Source of the DNA: Anaeromyces robustus
Lineage: Eukaryota > Neocallimastigomycota > Neocallimastigomycetes > Neocallimastigales > Neocallimastigaceae
Length of the DNA: 64,000 bases
Assembly (NCBI GenBank): GCA_002104895.1
Contig: MCFG01000274.1
Location: forward strand, 29,669-93,668
Direction: 5' to 3'
Both the position numbers and the translations under genes were made by a program. The notes beneath the pieces are model-generated. The model did not search any database. It was given only the letters and a program-made list of their open reading frames with translations, and was not told the DNA's origin. This document shows, piece by piece, positions 33,673-45,845 of the stretch (position 1 is its first letter; every line of letters begins with the position of its first letter).

Positions 33673-36600
33673 ATGTTTTCTATTGAGGAAAACAGAAATA
33701 ATATAATTAAAATTCTTAAAAATGAAAGTCTCACTCAATTAGAAAGCTATGTTAAAAAGAACAATATTAATTTGAAAGAATTAAATAGTAAAGATTTTGA
33801 TATACTGATTTATGCTATTGAAAAATATTTTCCTATTAATATAATAAAATATATACTTTATTATTATGAAAATCTTAATTATCCTTTTTATTGTGAAACC
33901 CAATCCTATTATATAAAATATAATTCAGATAAATATGCACGTCAAATCAACTATAAAGGTTTAAAAGTACCATTATTTTCAGCAATAGCTAACAAGGAAT
34001 TCAAAATTGCTAATTTATTAATAAAACATAATGCAGATATAAATTATACTATTAATTGCGAAGGTTATGAAATCAATATTATAATTTATTTATGTCATGT
34101 CAGCAAATCTTACCCATATAATTATATTTTTCTTGATAAACAAATTTTAAATTATATATTAAGTAATGGCTTTTATTTAAGATGTATAACTAAAGATTTA
34201 ATAAGTAAAATAATTTGTTTAAAACATAAAAACAAAAATGGTTTAATTGAAATGATTTTTAATTATTATATATTTGATAATGCTTTCATTTTACATTTAA
34301 TTTCAATCTATAAAAATAAAAAACCAATATCAAAAAGTCAATTACAGAATATTATCACAGAAGAAAAGAAAAAAATTGAAATTGATGAAATTTTTTATGA
34401 TAAAGCGGCCAAATCATTTAATCATAATATTTTTACTTCTTTATTAAATTATGATGAGAGTAAACCTGAAATTATTTCAGAGAGAATAACAAAATATGAT
34501 ATATTATTTCACGCGGTGAATTGGGAAAAACTAGATTTAATTAAAAAAATATTATTGAATTTTAAAGCGTGTAATAAAAAAAATTTCGAATTTGAAAAAA
34601 CTATTATTAATAAAATCAAGGAAAACAAAACCAATGTTGTAAGATTCTTTTTTGATACCGTATTAGAAAATAAGTTATTAACATTAAAAAATATTAATTT
34701 CATTTATATTCTTGAAGAATTTAGTAATTGTTATTATTATCACTATAATGAAAATGGAAAAGGTATTATAACATTTTTAGTGGAAACATTATTAAATGTA
34801 AAATTAGATTCTAATGATTTTAGTAGTATGAATTTATCTTTAATTCAGGACTATGAAAGTGAATATCTTTCTTTAGTATTACATATAGTATTAAAAACAG
34901 GAAATTTAGAATTTGTTAAATATTTTTTAGTAAATAATAACTTGAAAGATCCTTACCTTAATATTAATTCATGTGATATCAATAACAAATATCCAATAAT
35001 AACAGCATATTATGATAAAGGTGAAATATTTGAATATTTATTCAATTGTGGTGCTAACTATGAGATTAATTCAAAATATAATTCCTTATTTTTATTTTCA
35101 TTTGCTATCGATACCAATAAATATATACAAGCAAAATGTTTATTAAAAAGAAGAATTGTTATTAAGGAAAAAGATATTGAAGGTGATTTTCCTCTTATAA
35201 AATATGTTTATAATAATAATATTAATCAAGTGAAATCATATATTAAGCATGGTAATAAGGGAAATAATGTCAATTTACCAAGTTGTGGTTTTACACCATT
35301 AATACTTTCTTATATATTAAATTATCATGAGATTTTTAAAATATTATTAGAATATTCCAATATTAATGAATTAGATTCACATGGTAATAGTATCTTATAT
35401 TATGCTGTTCTTAAAGAAGATATTCCAACGATTAATTATTTAATAGAAAAAGGAGCAGATATTAATTTTAAAGAAAAGGAAGATCCTTATAATTTTCTAT
35501 TAGATATATCTATGTTTATAAAAAATAAAAATATTTATTCCTTACTTTTTAATAATCCAAATATTTCATTAAATAAATCTAATAGAAAAGGTAAAATACC
35601 CCTCATTACAATGATTAAAAATGATATTTTTTCATTAGAAGATAAATTGTTTTATTTAAAAAATCTGATTGAAAGAGGATCTGACGTTAATTTTATAAAC
35701 CCAAAAAATGGAAAATCACCATTAATTTATGCTGTAAAGAAAAAATCATTACCTATGGTAAAATTATTAATTCAATATGGTGCAGATGTGAATCATAATA
35801 ATAATATGGGTTATTCTTCATTATGTTTATCCTCTCGTGATGATTTTTTCCCCATTTTTAAATATTTACTTGAAAATGGAGCCGATGTAAATAATGAAAA
35901 AGGAATAGCACCATTAGAATGTGCACTTTATTATAATTCTTTACCTATTGTAAAATTATTAATTGAAAATGGTGCAGATCCAACATATCAAGTTAAACGT
36001 TCATTAAATATGTTTGAAACGGTTTTAGAACGCAACTTTGATGAAGGTAAATATATATATATATATATGATTTTGTATTATTAATATTTTTAGTTATTTT
36101 ATTTTATTTTATTTTATATTATTTTATTTTATTTTATTTTATTTTATTTTATTTTATTAAATAATAATGATAAAATGAATAAAACTAAATTAATATTATA
36201 TTTATTTTATTAAAAATAATTTTTTATAAATAGACGATAAAATGACACCTAAAACTGAATCTATTTTAATCAATTCACTTAATAAAGGTATATAATTATA
36301 TAATTATATATATTAAATATATATATATTTTATTACAATATGGTTTATAGTTTTATTAATTTAATTATGATATATATATTATTAAAAAAAAAAATTTTTT
36401 TTTTTTTTTCATAGGATATTATTGTCAGAATGGAAATAATCGATCTGAATTAAAAAATAAACGAAAATCAATTATTGATTATTTTGTAAAATACCATTTC
36501 AATTGCTTTAATAGTAAAATAATTAATGAAATAATATTTAATAATAATTTAGATATTTTAAAATTATTAGTAAGAAATAATTTAGATATAGATATAAAAG

Positions 36601-36806
36601 ATGAATATGGTAATACACCATTAGCTTTTGCAATTATTTATGGAAGAAATGAAATTGTTGATTATTTAATCAATATGGGAGCAAATATCTATAATACCAA
36701 TAATGAGGATGTCACCATTTACGATTATTGTAGTAAATATACCCATGACTATTTTGGTGAAATCATATACAATAAAATAACTAATTTAATAAATAGTCAA
36801 AAATAA
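33673..36806 (+). CDS. Ankyrin-repeat protein A
   Basis: Three exons (33673-36046, 36234-36287, 36415-36806) join in phase to 939 residues. The N-terminal ~250 residues are helical and contain only weak repeats. From about residue 400 onward there are many ankyrin repeats, with TPL-type helix starts and loops such as IEKGADINF, IQYGADVNH and ENGADVNN. The sequence is continuous with no enzymatic domain or membrane segment, so a protein-binding scaffold role is likely. It is a close paralogue of the downstream gene B: both begin with a short N-terminus, then RNNIIKI (A) or RKNIIKI (B) and LKELN motifs in the same order. The two downstream introns cut through the last ankyrin repeats, which gene B encodes without introns. 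If the introns were missed, translation would stop at 36084. Confidence 0.86.
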
Positions 36807-37620
36807 AAAATTATATGAAAAAATTAAAAAAATAAAAAAAAAAAAAATTAAAAAATAAAAAAAAAAATAAAAAAAAAAAAAACAAAATAAAGTAAAATAA
36901 AATAAAAAAAAAAAAATCAAGAATAAAATTATATAGAAAAAAATATATATTATATATAAAAATAGGAATTAATTTATTTGTATATTTTATTTATATATCT
37001 TCAAAATGTAACAATAATATAATAATAATATCAAATTTTTTATAAAATATAAAATAAAAGTTACATTAAGTAATAATAACTTATTAATATATAGAATAAA
37101 AAATTAATACTTATTATATAAAAAAAATCTACTATTAACTATATATTATTTAATTATAATTATTAACGTTGTAATTTTTGCTTATTTTAATCTTTATAAA
37201 TTATAAATATTTTTAATACCAATATATAAATTTTAATTAATTTTAACTTATATATAAGAGTTTATTAAAAAAAATTTTGTAATATATATGTAAATCATTT
37301 AAACATATTTATTATATAGATTTATTATATAGATTTTAATTTATAATATTTTCTTATATTTATAATTATTAAAAAATTTTTTGTGTAATTAACATTACTA
37401 TATATGTATGAAACCTTTTACCATTTATATATATATATATTTTTAATTGCTATTACTTTAAACAGAAATAATAATAATAATATATATAATATTATAATAT
37501 AATAAATAATTTTGATTTATTATTAAATATAAATTAAATCCAAACTTTTTTACTTTTTTATACTTAATAAATATAATTTCTATATAACAAAATATAACAA
37601 AATATAAACTAAATAGTTTA

Positions 37621-37659
<39 letters not shown>

Positions 37660-37665
37660 AGCAGT
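36807..37665. other. Intergenic region between the ankyrin paralogues
   Basis: A-rich simple sequence follows gene A (36807-36920); after that there is featureless A/T DNA. A T19 A21 junction (37621-37660) ends five bases before the start codon of gene B. Confidence 0.75.
37621..37660 (+). promoter_or_regulatory. Poly-T/poly-A junction immediately before ankyrin gene B
   Basis: Nineteen T are directly followed by twenty-one A, then GCAGT and the ATG at 37666. The tract would sit in the core promoter or 5' leader. As a leader it would make an A-rich sequence in front of the start codon. Confidence 0.4.
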
Positions 37666-40551
37666 ATGTCTACATTGGAAGAACATAGAAAAAATATTAT
37701 TAAAATAATAGAAAATAATCATAATAATATCAATGAATTAAAAAATTATGTTAATATAAATAAAATTAATTTAAAAGAATTGAATGATAATAATTTTGAC
37801 TTGTTAATTTTTACAATTGAAAAAAATGCTTCTTCAAAAGTTATCAATTATATTATAACTCAATGTCAATATGAAACCTTAAATTATTCCTTTAATGCTA
37901 AACAAGGTTATGAAAAGTATAATACTGACCTTTTTATTAAAGACATTAATTTTTTTGGTTTTAAGATACCTTTATTTTCTGCAATAATACTTAAAAATTT
38001 TGAAGTAGCCAATTTATTAATACAAAAAAAAGCTGATATTAATTATGGTAAAGTGGATATTATAAGTTATTTATGTTATATAAATACTTTAAATTATACT
38101 ATCGATTTAGATGATAAAATTTTTAAATTCATAATAAATAATGGATTTTATATAAAACAATTAACAACTGATTTTATGAATAAATTAATTTACTTAATTC
38201 AAAAATTTAAAAATAAATGTATTGAATTAATTTTTACAAATTACATTTTTGATAATTCATTTATTATTAATCTTCTTTCGTTTTATAAAAATAAAAAACC
38301 ATTATCCCAAATACAATTTCAAAAATTAATAAAAAATGAAAAAAATAAATTATCAAATATCACTGAAAATTTATATAAAATTGCTGTAACTGAAAAAAAT
38401 TATGAAATTATTGGGTTTTTTATGGACTATGATAACAATGAACCAAAAATTATACTAAATAATATTTTGAAATTTCAGATTTTGGAAAAAGCTGTAAAAG
38501 CTAATAAATACAATCTTGTTGAAAAAATCTTAAATTATAAGCAGTTCGAATATCCTATAATTAATATAGAAAATATTATCATAGAAGAGTGTAAATATGG
38601 TAATATTGAAAAAGTGGGACAATTTTTAAATATAATTAATGTTAAAATAATTGAAAATTTAAATTTTAAAAGAATCTTACTTGAAATTAGTCAGAGTTAT
38701 GAATATTGTTATGATGATTCTTGTATGAAATTTATAGTTGGGAAATTATTAAAATTATCGTCTAAAAATTCAACACTAACGAACATTGATATTTCCTTAA
38801 TAAAAAATTATAGTACGCCTTATCTAAACTTAATTTTAAATGTACTTCTCGAAATGAGAAATTTAAAATTAATAGTTAATTTTTTGGAAAATGATATATT
38901 AAAAAATAATACTAATATTAATGCTAAGGATATAATAGGAACATACCCTATAATAGTATCTATTCGTACTAATAACATAGAAATTTTTAAATATTTATTA
39001 AATTGTAATATAAATAATAATGTTATAATCGAAAATATTGACTTATTATTTTCTGTAGCTTACTCATGTCATAATTATATAGTTATTCAATATTTATTAA
39101 AACAATTACTACATAATAATGATAATATATATCGAGGAAATTATCATCCAATTATAAAAGCAATTTATAAAAATCAATTAAATATCATAAAAGAAATATT
39201 ACATAATAACAATAATAAATATGATAATAAAAATAACACTCTAGTAAATGAAAATTCAAACAATGAATATATTGATTTTAATTTTACACCTTTAATACTT
39301 TCTTATTTGTTAAATAGAAAAGAAATTTTTAATTATTTAATGAAATGCTATAGTATTAATGAATTGGATTCATATGGTAATAATCTTTTTTATTATGCTA
39401 TCATGAAAGAAGATATTCATATGTTGAAATATTTAATAAATATTGGTATTATCCAAATTAGAATGAATAAATTCTTTCATTCCTCCCTTGATATTTCCAT
39501 GTATATAAAAAACAAAGAAATATTTTATTTATTATTAGATAATAATAATAATTTATCAAATATCCCAAATAAATATGGAGATGTACCACTTATTACAATT
39601 ATTAAATCTAATAATTATACCATTGAAGATAAAAAGGAAATGATAAATTATTTAATTAAAAAAGGTGCAGATATTAACTACATTTCAAAATATGGATATA
39701 TTCCATTAATATATGCCATTCAAGAAAAATCATTAGAACTTGTTAATCAACTTATTGAAAATGATGCAGAAATTAATTATATTGATAGTTATGGTGATAC
39801 CCCTTTAGTATATGCCGTTAAAGAAGATGAATTATCTATTGTAAAATTGTTAATTGAAAAGGGGGCAGAAATTGATTACATTGATGAAAATGGTTATTCC
39901 TTATTAAATTATGCTATACAAAATAAATCTTTATCTATGATTAATTTATTAATTGAAAATGGAATAAATATAAATATAAATATAAATATAAGTAATAACA
40001 AAATTCATTCACCATTTGAAAGTGCTATATTATGTAATTCTTTACCTATAGTTATATTATTAATGGAACATGATATAAATATAAATAAAGAAATTGAATA
40101 CTCTATTATGGATAAAAATCAATCTATTTTAATGTATTCATTTAATAATGAAAGTAAAAATAAGAACAAAAAAGAAGAACAAATAGAAAAAATTAAAAGA
40201 TATGAAATATTTGAATATTTAGTAAAAAATTATAAAACATATTTTACTGGAAATATAGTAAAAGAAATCATTGAATCAAATAGATTAGACCTTTTAAAAA
40301 TTTTATTATTAAATAATAATTTATATTTAAATATTAAAGATAAAGAAGGAAATACACCTTTAGCCAATGCAATTAAATATAAAAAGGAACAAATAATAAA
40401 TTATTTAATTCATAATGGTGCAGATATATATAGTACAAATCAAAAAAATGAAACTATATATGATCTATGTAATAAATATTTAAATAATAATAACTATCAT
40501 GATAAAATTATATTTTATAAAATGAAAAGATTATTTTATTCATTGGAATAA
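37666..40551 (+). CDS. Ankyrin-repeat protein B
   Basis: A single open frame of 961 codons with no intron. It has the same plan as gene A: an N-terminal region (LKELNDNNFDLLIFTIEK) with weak ankyrin-like helices, then many ankyrin repeats, clearest from about residue 640 (IKKGADINYISKYGYIPLI, then IEKGAEIDYIDENGYSLL). The last repeats (KDKEGNTPLANAIKYKK) match the region that gene A splits with introns. There is no catalytic domain, signal peptide or membrane segment. It probably acts as an intracellular binding scaffold and arose with gene A by tandem duplication. The start is the first ATG, five bases after a poly-A tract. Confidence 0.9.
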   Translation: MSTLEEHRKNIIKIIENNHNNINELKNYVNINKINLKELNDNNFDLLIFTIEKNASSKVINYIITQCQYETLNYSFNAKQGYEKYNTDLFIKDINFFGFKIPLFSAIILKNFEVANLLIQKKADINYGKVDIISYLCYINTLNYTIDLDDKIFKFIINNGFYIKQLTTDFMNKLIYLIQKFKNKCIELIFTNYIFDNSFIINLLSFYKNKKPLSQIQFQKLIKNEKNKLSNITENLYKIAVTEKNYEIIGFFMDYDNNEPKIILNNILKFQILEKAVKANKYNLVEKILNYKQFEYPIINIENIIIEECKYGNIEKVGQFLNIINVKIIENLNFKRILLEISQSYEYCYDDSCMKFIVGKLLKLSSKNSTLTNIDISLIKNYSTPYLNLILNVLLEMRNLKLIVNFLENDILKNNTNINAKDIIGTYPIIVSIRTNNIEIFKYLLNCNINNNVIIENIDLLFSVAYSCHNYIVIQYLLKQLLHNNDNIYRGNYHPIIKAIYKNQLNIIKEILHNNNNKYDNKNNTLVNENSNNEYIDFNFTPLILSYLLNRKEIFNYLMKCYSINELDSYGNNLFYYAIMKEDIHMLKYLINIGIIQIRMNKFFHSSLDISMYIKNKEIFYLLLDNNNNLSNIPNKYGDVPLITIIKSNNYTIEDKKEMINYLIKKGADINYISKYGYIPLIYAIQEKSLELVNQLIENDAEINYIDSYGDTPLVYAVKEDELSIVKLLIEKGAEIDYIDENGYSLLNYAIQNKSLSMINLLIENGININININISNNKIHSPFESAILCNSLPIVILLMEHDININKEIEYSIMDKNQSILMYSFNNESKNKNKKEEQIEKIKRYEIFEYLVKNYKTYFTGNIVKEIIESNRLDLLKILLLNNNLYLNIKDKEGNTPLANAIKYKKEQIINYLIHNGADIYSTNQKNETIYDLCNKYLNNNNYHDKIIFYKMKRLFYSLE

Positions 40552-41009
40552 TATATGTAAATATATAACATTATATTATATTATAAAAGTAATAATAATA
40601 ATAATAATAATAAAATATACCATTAATAAAAAAAAAAGCATTACTTAATTATATTATTATGAACTATTTTTTTTTTTTTTTTTAATTTTTTTTTAAATAA
40701 TATAAATTTTAATATTATTTAAATATAATCCTCGATTTATATTGGCTAATAGATTTAAATATTTATAATATTTTATTGGATAAAATTTTAAAATTATTTT
40801 TTATATATATTTATAGTTTTTTTAAAAAAAATGTATACATTAATATATATAATAAATATATTGATATAATATATTAATGTAATATTGATCTTTATTTTTT
40901 TTTTTTTTTTTTTTTTTAAAAATAATTTAATTTATATTATTTATATTTTTTTTTTTTTAACAATTATTATTATATTTAAGGAAAATAATAATAGTAATAA
41001 TTTATAAAA
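40552..41009. other. Short intergenic region, ankyrin B / helicase
   Basis: An AAT array (about 40590-40613), T-runs at 40670-40683 and a long T-run ending in A (about 40895-40922) lie about 90-115 bp upstream of the helicase start. No gene. Confidence 0.75.
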
Positions 41010-43476
41010 ATGGGAAATTTTAAAGTGAAAGAAAGTCATAGGCTTCCAAGAAAGCAAAGAAAAATAAATGAAAGAAAGGAATTAATGGAAATAGAAGAAA
41101 AAATAAAAGATCCTGTAATATCATAAGATAATAATAATAATATTAAAATTTTCAATTATTTCAGTCTAATTTAGAAATTTGTAATTTTTATATGATGAGT
41201 CTTTAAGATAAATAGATATTATAGTTATTATTTATTATAGAATTGGATATTTAATATATAATACATGATAATTTATAATATATATTTTATTATAGAATAG
41301 TTTTATTTTATAAAGACTCATTTTTTTTTAAAGAATAGTTTTATTTTATAAAGACTCATTCTATAATAAAATATATATTATAAATTATCATGTATTATAT
41401 ATTAAATATCCAATTCTATAATAAATAATAACTATAATATCTATTTATCTTAAAGTTTTACATAATTATAATAATCAATATACTATATAAATTTCAAATT
41501 TCTTTTTTTTTTTTTTACATAATTAAGAAATTCATTTTTTAATTTTATAAATCTATATTAAAAAAAAAAAATCAGAAGCTAAAATATATTTTATTTTATA
41601 ATATTTTATATTTTACTTTTAATTTAATAATTATATTTAATAGGAAGTATTTCTTAAAGATGAAACAATTACTCAATTTAAACAATTACCAATATCATCA
41701 TCCACTCTTAAAGGTTTAGCTCAAGCTCATTATGTTGAAATGACAGATATTCAAAGAAAATCAATACCATATGCATTAGCAGGAAAAGATATTTTAGGTG
41801 CTGCAAAAACTGGTTCAGGAAAAACTCTTGCTTTTATATTACCTGTAAATTAATGTTTTTTTATAAAATATTATATATATTAAAATAAAATCTAAATTTT
41901 GAAATTAATAGAAAGATAATTAATAATAATAATAATAATTATATATATTATTATTTTTTCATTAATTATCCATTAAAATATTATATATATTTAGATTTTA
42001 GAAAATTTATATAGAGCCAAATGGACACAAGTTGACGGTGTAGGTGCTATCGTTATATCTCCAACAAGAGAATTGGTAAAAGAAAAAATGTTTTTGAAAA
42101 TAAATTATATTACAATAAGAATTTCAATTATTATATGATATTAATTATATAAATTAATTAATTATATAAATTTGTATTAATTTTAATTTTTTTTTTTATT
42201 ATATAAATTTTCATTTAAAATTAATAAAATTAATTTATAATTACAAAAAAAAAAAAAAAAAAAAAAAAAGGCTCTTCAAATTTTTGAAGTTTTAAGAAAA
42301 GTTGGAAAATTTCACAGTTTTTCTGCAGGTTTATTAATTGGTGGAAAAGATTTAAAAGTTGAACAACAAAGAGTTAGTAAAATGAATATTTTAATCTGTA
42401 CTCCAGGTCGTTTATTACAACATATGGATCAAACTGCTGATTTTAATTGTGATAATATTCAAATGTTAGTATTAGATGAAGCAGATAGAATTTTAGATTT
42501 TGGTTTTCAAAAAACTTTAAATGCTATTGTTAACTTTATGCCAAAAGATCGTCAAACTTTATTATTTTCAGCTACTCAAACTAAATCAGTAAAAGACTTA
42601 GCTAGACTTAGTTTAGAAGTAAAATTTATATATAAATATATTTTTATTTTTATTTTTATTTTTATTTTTATAGTTATAATATTTTATATTATATTAGTAT
42701 TATTTTTTGTATTTAATATTAATTTTATAATATATATATGATTAATTAAAAAAAAAAAAATTTTTTTTATATTTCCATAAATATATATATATATATATAT
42801 ATATTGTGAATTCTATGAAAAAAGAATCCAGAATATGTAGCTGTTCACGAAAAAGAAAAATTCAGTACTCCAAAAACTCTTGTTCAAAAATATTTAATTT
42901 GTGAATTAAATGAAAAACTTAATATATTATATTCTTTTATAAAAACTCACTTGAAATCAAAGATATTAGTATTCTTATCAAGTTGTAAACAGGTTAATAA
43001 ATAATTGAATTATATATATATTTAATTCATATAATACATATGATAAAAACTATTTAGAAAAGAAAAACAAAAAAATTTTTTTTTAATTTTTGAAATTCAT
43101 GTTAATATTTTTATAATTATTATTATTATCGTTGTTTTTAATTTAAAAAGGTAAGATTTGTATATGAAGCTTTCTGTAAATTACACCCTGGTGTTCCTTT
43201 ATATTGTTTACACGGAAAGCAAAAGCAATCAAAAAGAATAGCAATTTTTGATCAATTTTGTAGAAAAACTGCTGTATGCTTATTTGCCACTGATATTGCT
43301 GCACGGTAATTATATAACGATATATATAAAAAAAAATTCATTTATATCAATTCATATATATATATATCATATATAAATTTTAAATATGCTTTATTATTTA
43401 ATTATTTTATTAATTATTCTTTTAATATTTTCAAATAACAATAACAATAACAAACAACAACAACAACAACAACAAC

Positions 43477-43517
<41 letters not shown>

Positions 43518-44771
43518 GTGGTTTAGATTTCCCATCTGTTGATTGGGTTGTTCAAGTTGATTGTCCAGAAGATTGTGATACTTATATTCATCGTGTTGGA
43601 AGAACTGCTCGTTATAATTCATCTGGTCAAGCTCTTCTTTTCTTACTTCCTTCTGAAATAAAATTTGCTTCATTGTTAACAGAAAAAAAGGTTCCAATTG
43701 AAGAAATTAAAATTAATCCAAAAAAGAATACATCAATTCAACAACAGTTGGTTGGTATATGCTCAAAATACCCAGAAATTAAATACTTAGGTCAAAAGGT
43801 ATTATTTAATAAATTTTATTCTTTTTTTTTTTTTTTTTTTTTACAACATTTTATTTTATTTTATGTTTATTTTATTGTTTAAAAGGAAAAAAAAAATAAT
43901 AGTAAATAATTATAAATATATAACTAAAATATATTATGTACATATTTTTTTAATTAATAATTTATAATTTCTTTATTAAAATAATAATAATAATATATTT
44001 ATAAAAGGCCTTTATTTCTTACATGAGATCAATATACTTACAATCAAATAAAGAAGTTTTTGATGTACATAAATTACCAGCTGAAAAATTCTCAGAATCA
44101 TTAGGTTTACCTGGTGCACCAAAAATTAAATTTATAAAAGTAAAATTAAATATAATAATAAGCACATTTTATTTTAAATTTATATATATATATATATATA
44201 TATATTTGTATCTATTATTTTATTTATTATTACTTCTATGTTCTAATAATTATTTAATAAAAAACAATTATTTTTATATATCTAAAAATAGAAATCTGGA
44301 GAAAAGAATAAATCTAGACAAGCCAGTGGTCAAATTTCTAAAGAATTAATGGAAGCTATTAAAGATTCAGATTCTGAAGAAGGTGAAGAAGAAGTAAAAG
44401 AAAAGAAGGTATTGTATTAAAATTAAAAATACGAATAATAATAATATTAATAATAATAATAATAATAATAATATAAAATATTTATATAAATATTTATCAA
44501 AATAATAATAATAATTTAACGTATATGTATATATATATTATATATTTAAAATTATAAAATATTATAGGCAAAACCAAAAACTAAAATAGATAAATTATTT
44601 AATAAAAAGAGTGCTGTATTAGAACATTATAATAAACTTATTGAAGAAGATTCTAAAATTGAAGAAGATGATGATGATGAATTCCTTACAATTAAACGTT
44701 ATGATCATGATCTTGAAAGTGATGAAGATAATGAAGCTAAGGTTTGTAAAATAATAGTATTATTATTTTAG

Positions 44772-44822
<51 letters not shown>

Positions 44823-45397
44823 TATATAGTATATATATTAATACTAAATAAATATACTTAATTTTAATTTAAATTTTGGAATTTTTTTTTTTTTTTCTAT
44901 AATAAATATTATTTTTATTAGGATAAAATAACTTTAGCTCCAGAAGATATTACTAAGAAAAAATTAAAAAAATTCAAAGAAAAAGAATTAAAGAGTAGAG
45001 GTACAGGTACTAAATTTAAATTCGATGATGAAGGAAATGTAAGTAACATTAATAAATTAAAATAAAAATAAAATGTATAATTATATAATAAATATAAAAA
45101 TATATAAAAATAATAATAAAATAATAATAATAATAATAATAATATATATATATATATATTAATTTATATATATATTATTTAGGCTGTTCCATTATATACT
45201 TTAGAATCATTAGCTGAATATGAAGAAAAGAATGATATTAGTGAACAACAAAAATTATATTTGGAAAAGAATACTGAAGTTTTACAAAAGGAAGATGTAA
45301 TTGATAAACAAACTCAAAAGGAGAAATTAAAGGCTAAACGTTTAATTAAAAAATTGAAAAAAGCTGGTCAAGAAGAATATGTAAGAATTGATTTAAA

Positions 45398-45432
<35 letters not shown>

Positions 45433-45845
45433 TTATAGTTATATTTTTACAGTTTATTTTTATTTTTAATTATATTTAACACTATAAATATTAATTTATA
45501 ATAAATAAATAAATAAATAAATACAAATTAATAATATTTTATTATACTAAATTATAACTTTAGATGGATGAACCAATGGTTGTCCTTGGTGGTGCTAGTG
45601 ATGAAGAATATGAAGATTATGAAAATGAGAATGAAAATGAAAACGAAGATGAAAATGATGGATTTAATAGTGAAGATTACAGTGGGGAAGATCAAGATGA
45701 AATAGAATCAAAATCAGATAAGAAAAGAGATAGAAAAGATGAAGAAGATATTGATAATGAACCAACAAAGAAACAAAAGATTAATGTTGATGATATTAGT
45801 TTGAAGGATCAAGAAGAACTTGCCTTAAAATTATTAGGAATGTAA
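41010..45845 (+). CDS. DBP4: DEAD-box RNA helicase DDX10/Dbp4 (ribosome biogenesis)
   Basis: Thirteen exons (41010-41114, 41644-41844, 41995-42075, 42271-42618, 42825-42992, 43151-43305, 43519-43798, 44008-44139, 44292-44408, 44568-44741, 44922-45038, 45183-45380, 45564-45845) join in phase to 785 residues. DDX10/Dbp4 acts in the nucleolus in 18S rRNA maturation. Motifs: Q-motif TDIQRKSIP, Walker [10 protein letters not shown] (88-96), PTREL (125-129), DEAD (198-201), SAT (229-231) and HRVGRTAR (377-384). The extended C-terminal half contains [20 protein letters not shown], typical of the DDX10/DDX18 group, and then charged, Lys/Glu-rich tails as in DDX10. Eleven of twelve introns are phase 0. 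Intron 1 carries a large inverted repeat. Confidence 0.93.
41201..41455. repeat. 98-bp perfect inverted repeat (fold-back element) in helicase intron 1
   Basis: Arms 41201-41298 and 41358-41455 are exact reverse complements over 98 bp. They are separated by 59 bp that contain a direct repeat of GAATAGTTTTATTTTATAAA. The outer ends are CTTTAAG/CTTAAAG. The structure resembles a MITE or fold-back element; no coding capacity and no clear target duplication are visible. In the pre-mRNA it would form a near-perfect long hairpin. Confidence 0.85.
43438..43514 (+). repeat. AAC then AAT array in helicase intron 6
   Basis: AAC units run directly into AAT units, just before the acceptor site at 43518. 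Confidence 0.85.
44779..44819 (+). repeat. A homopolymer in helicase intron 10
   Basis: About 41 consecutive A bases inside the intron between 44741 and 44922. Confidence 0.85.
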
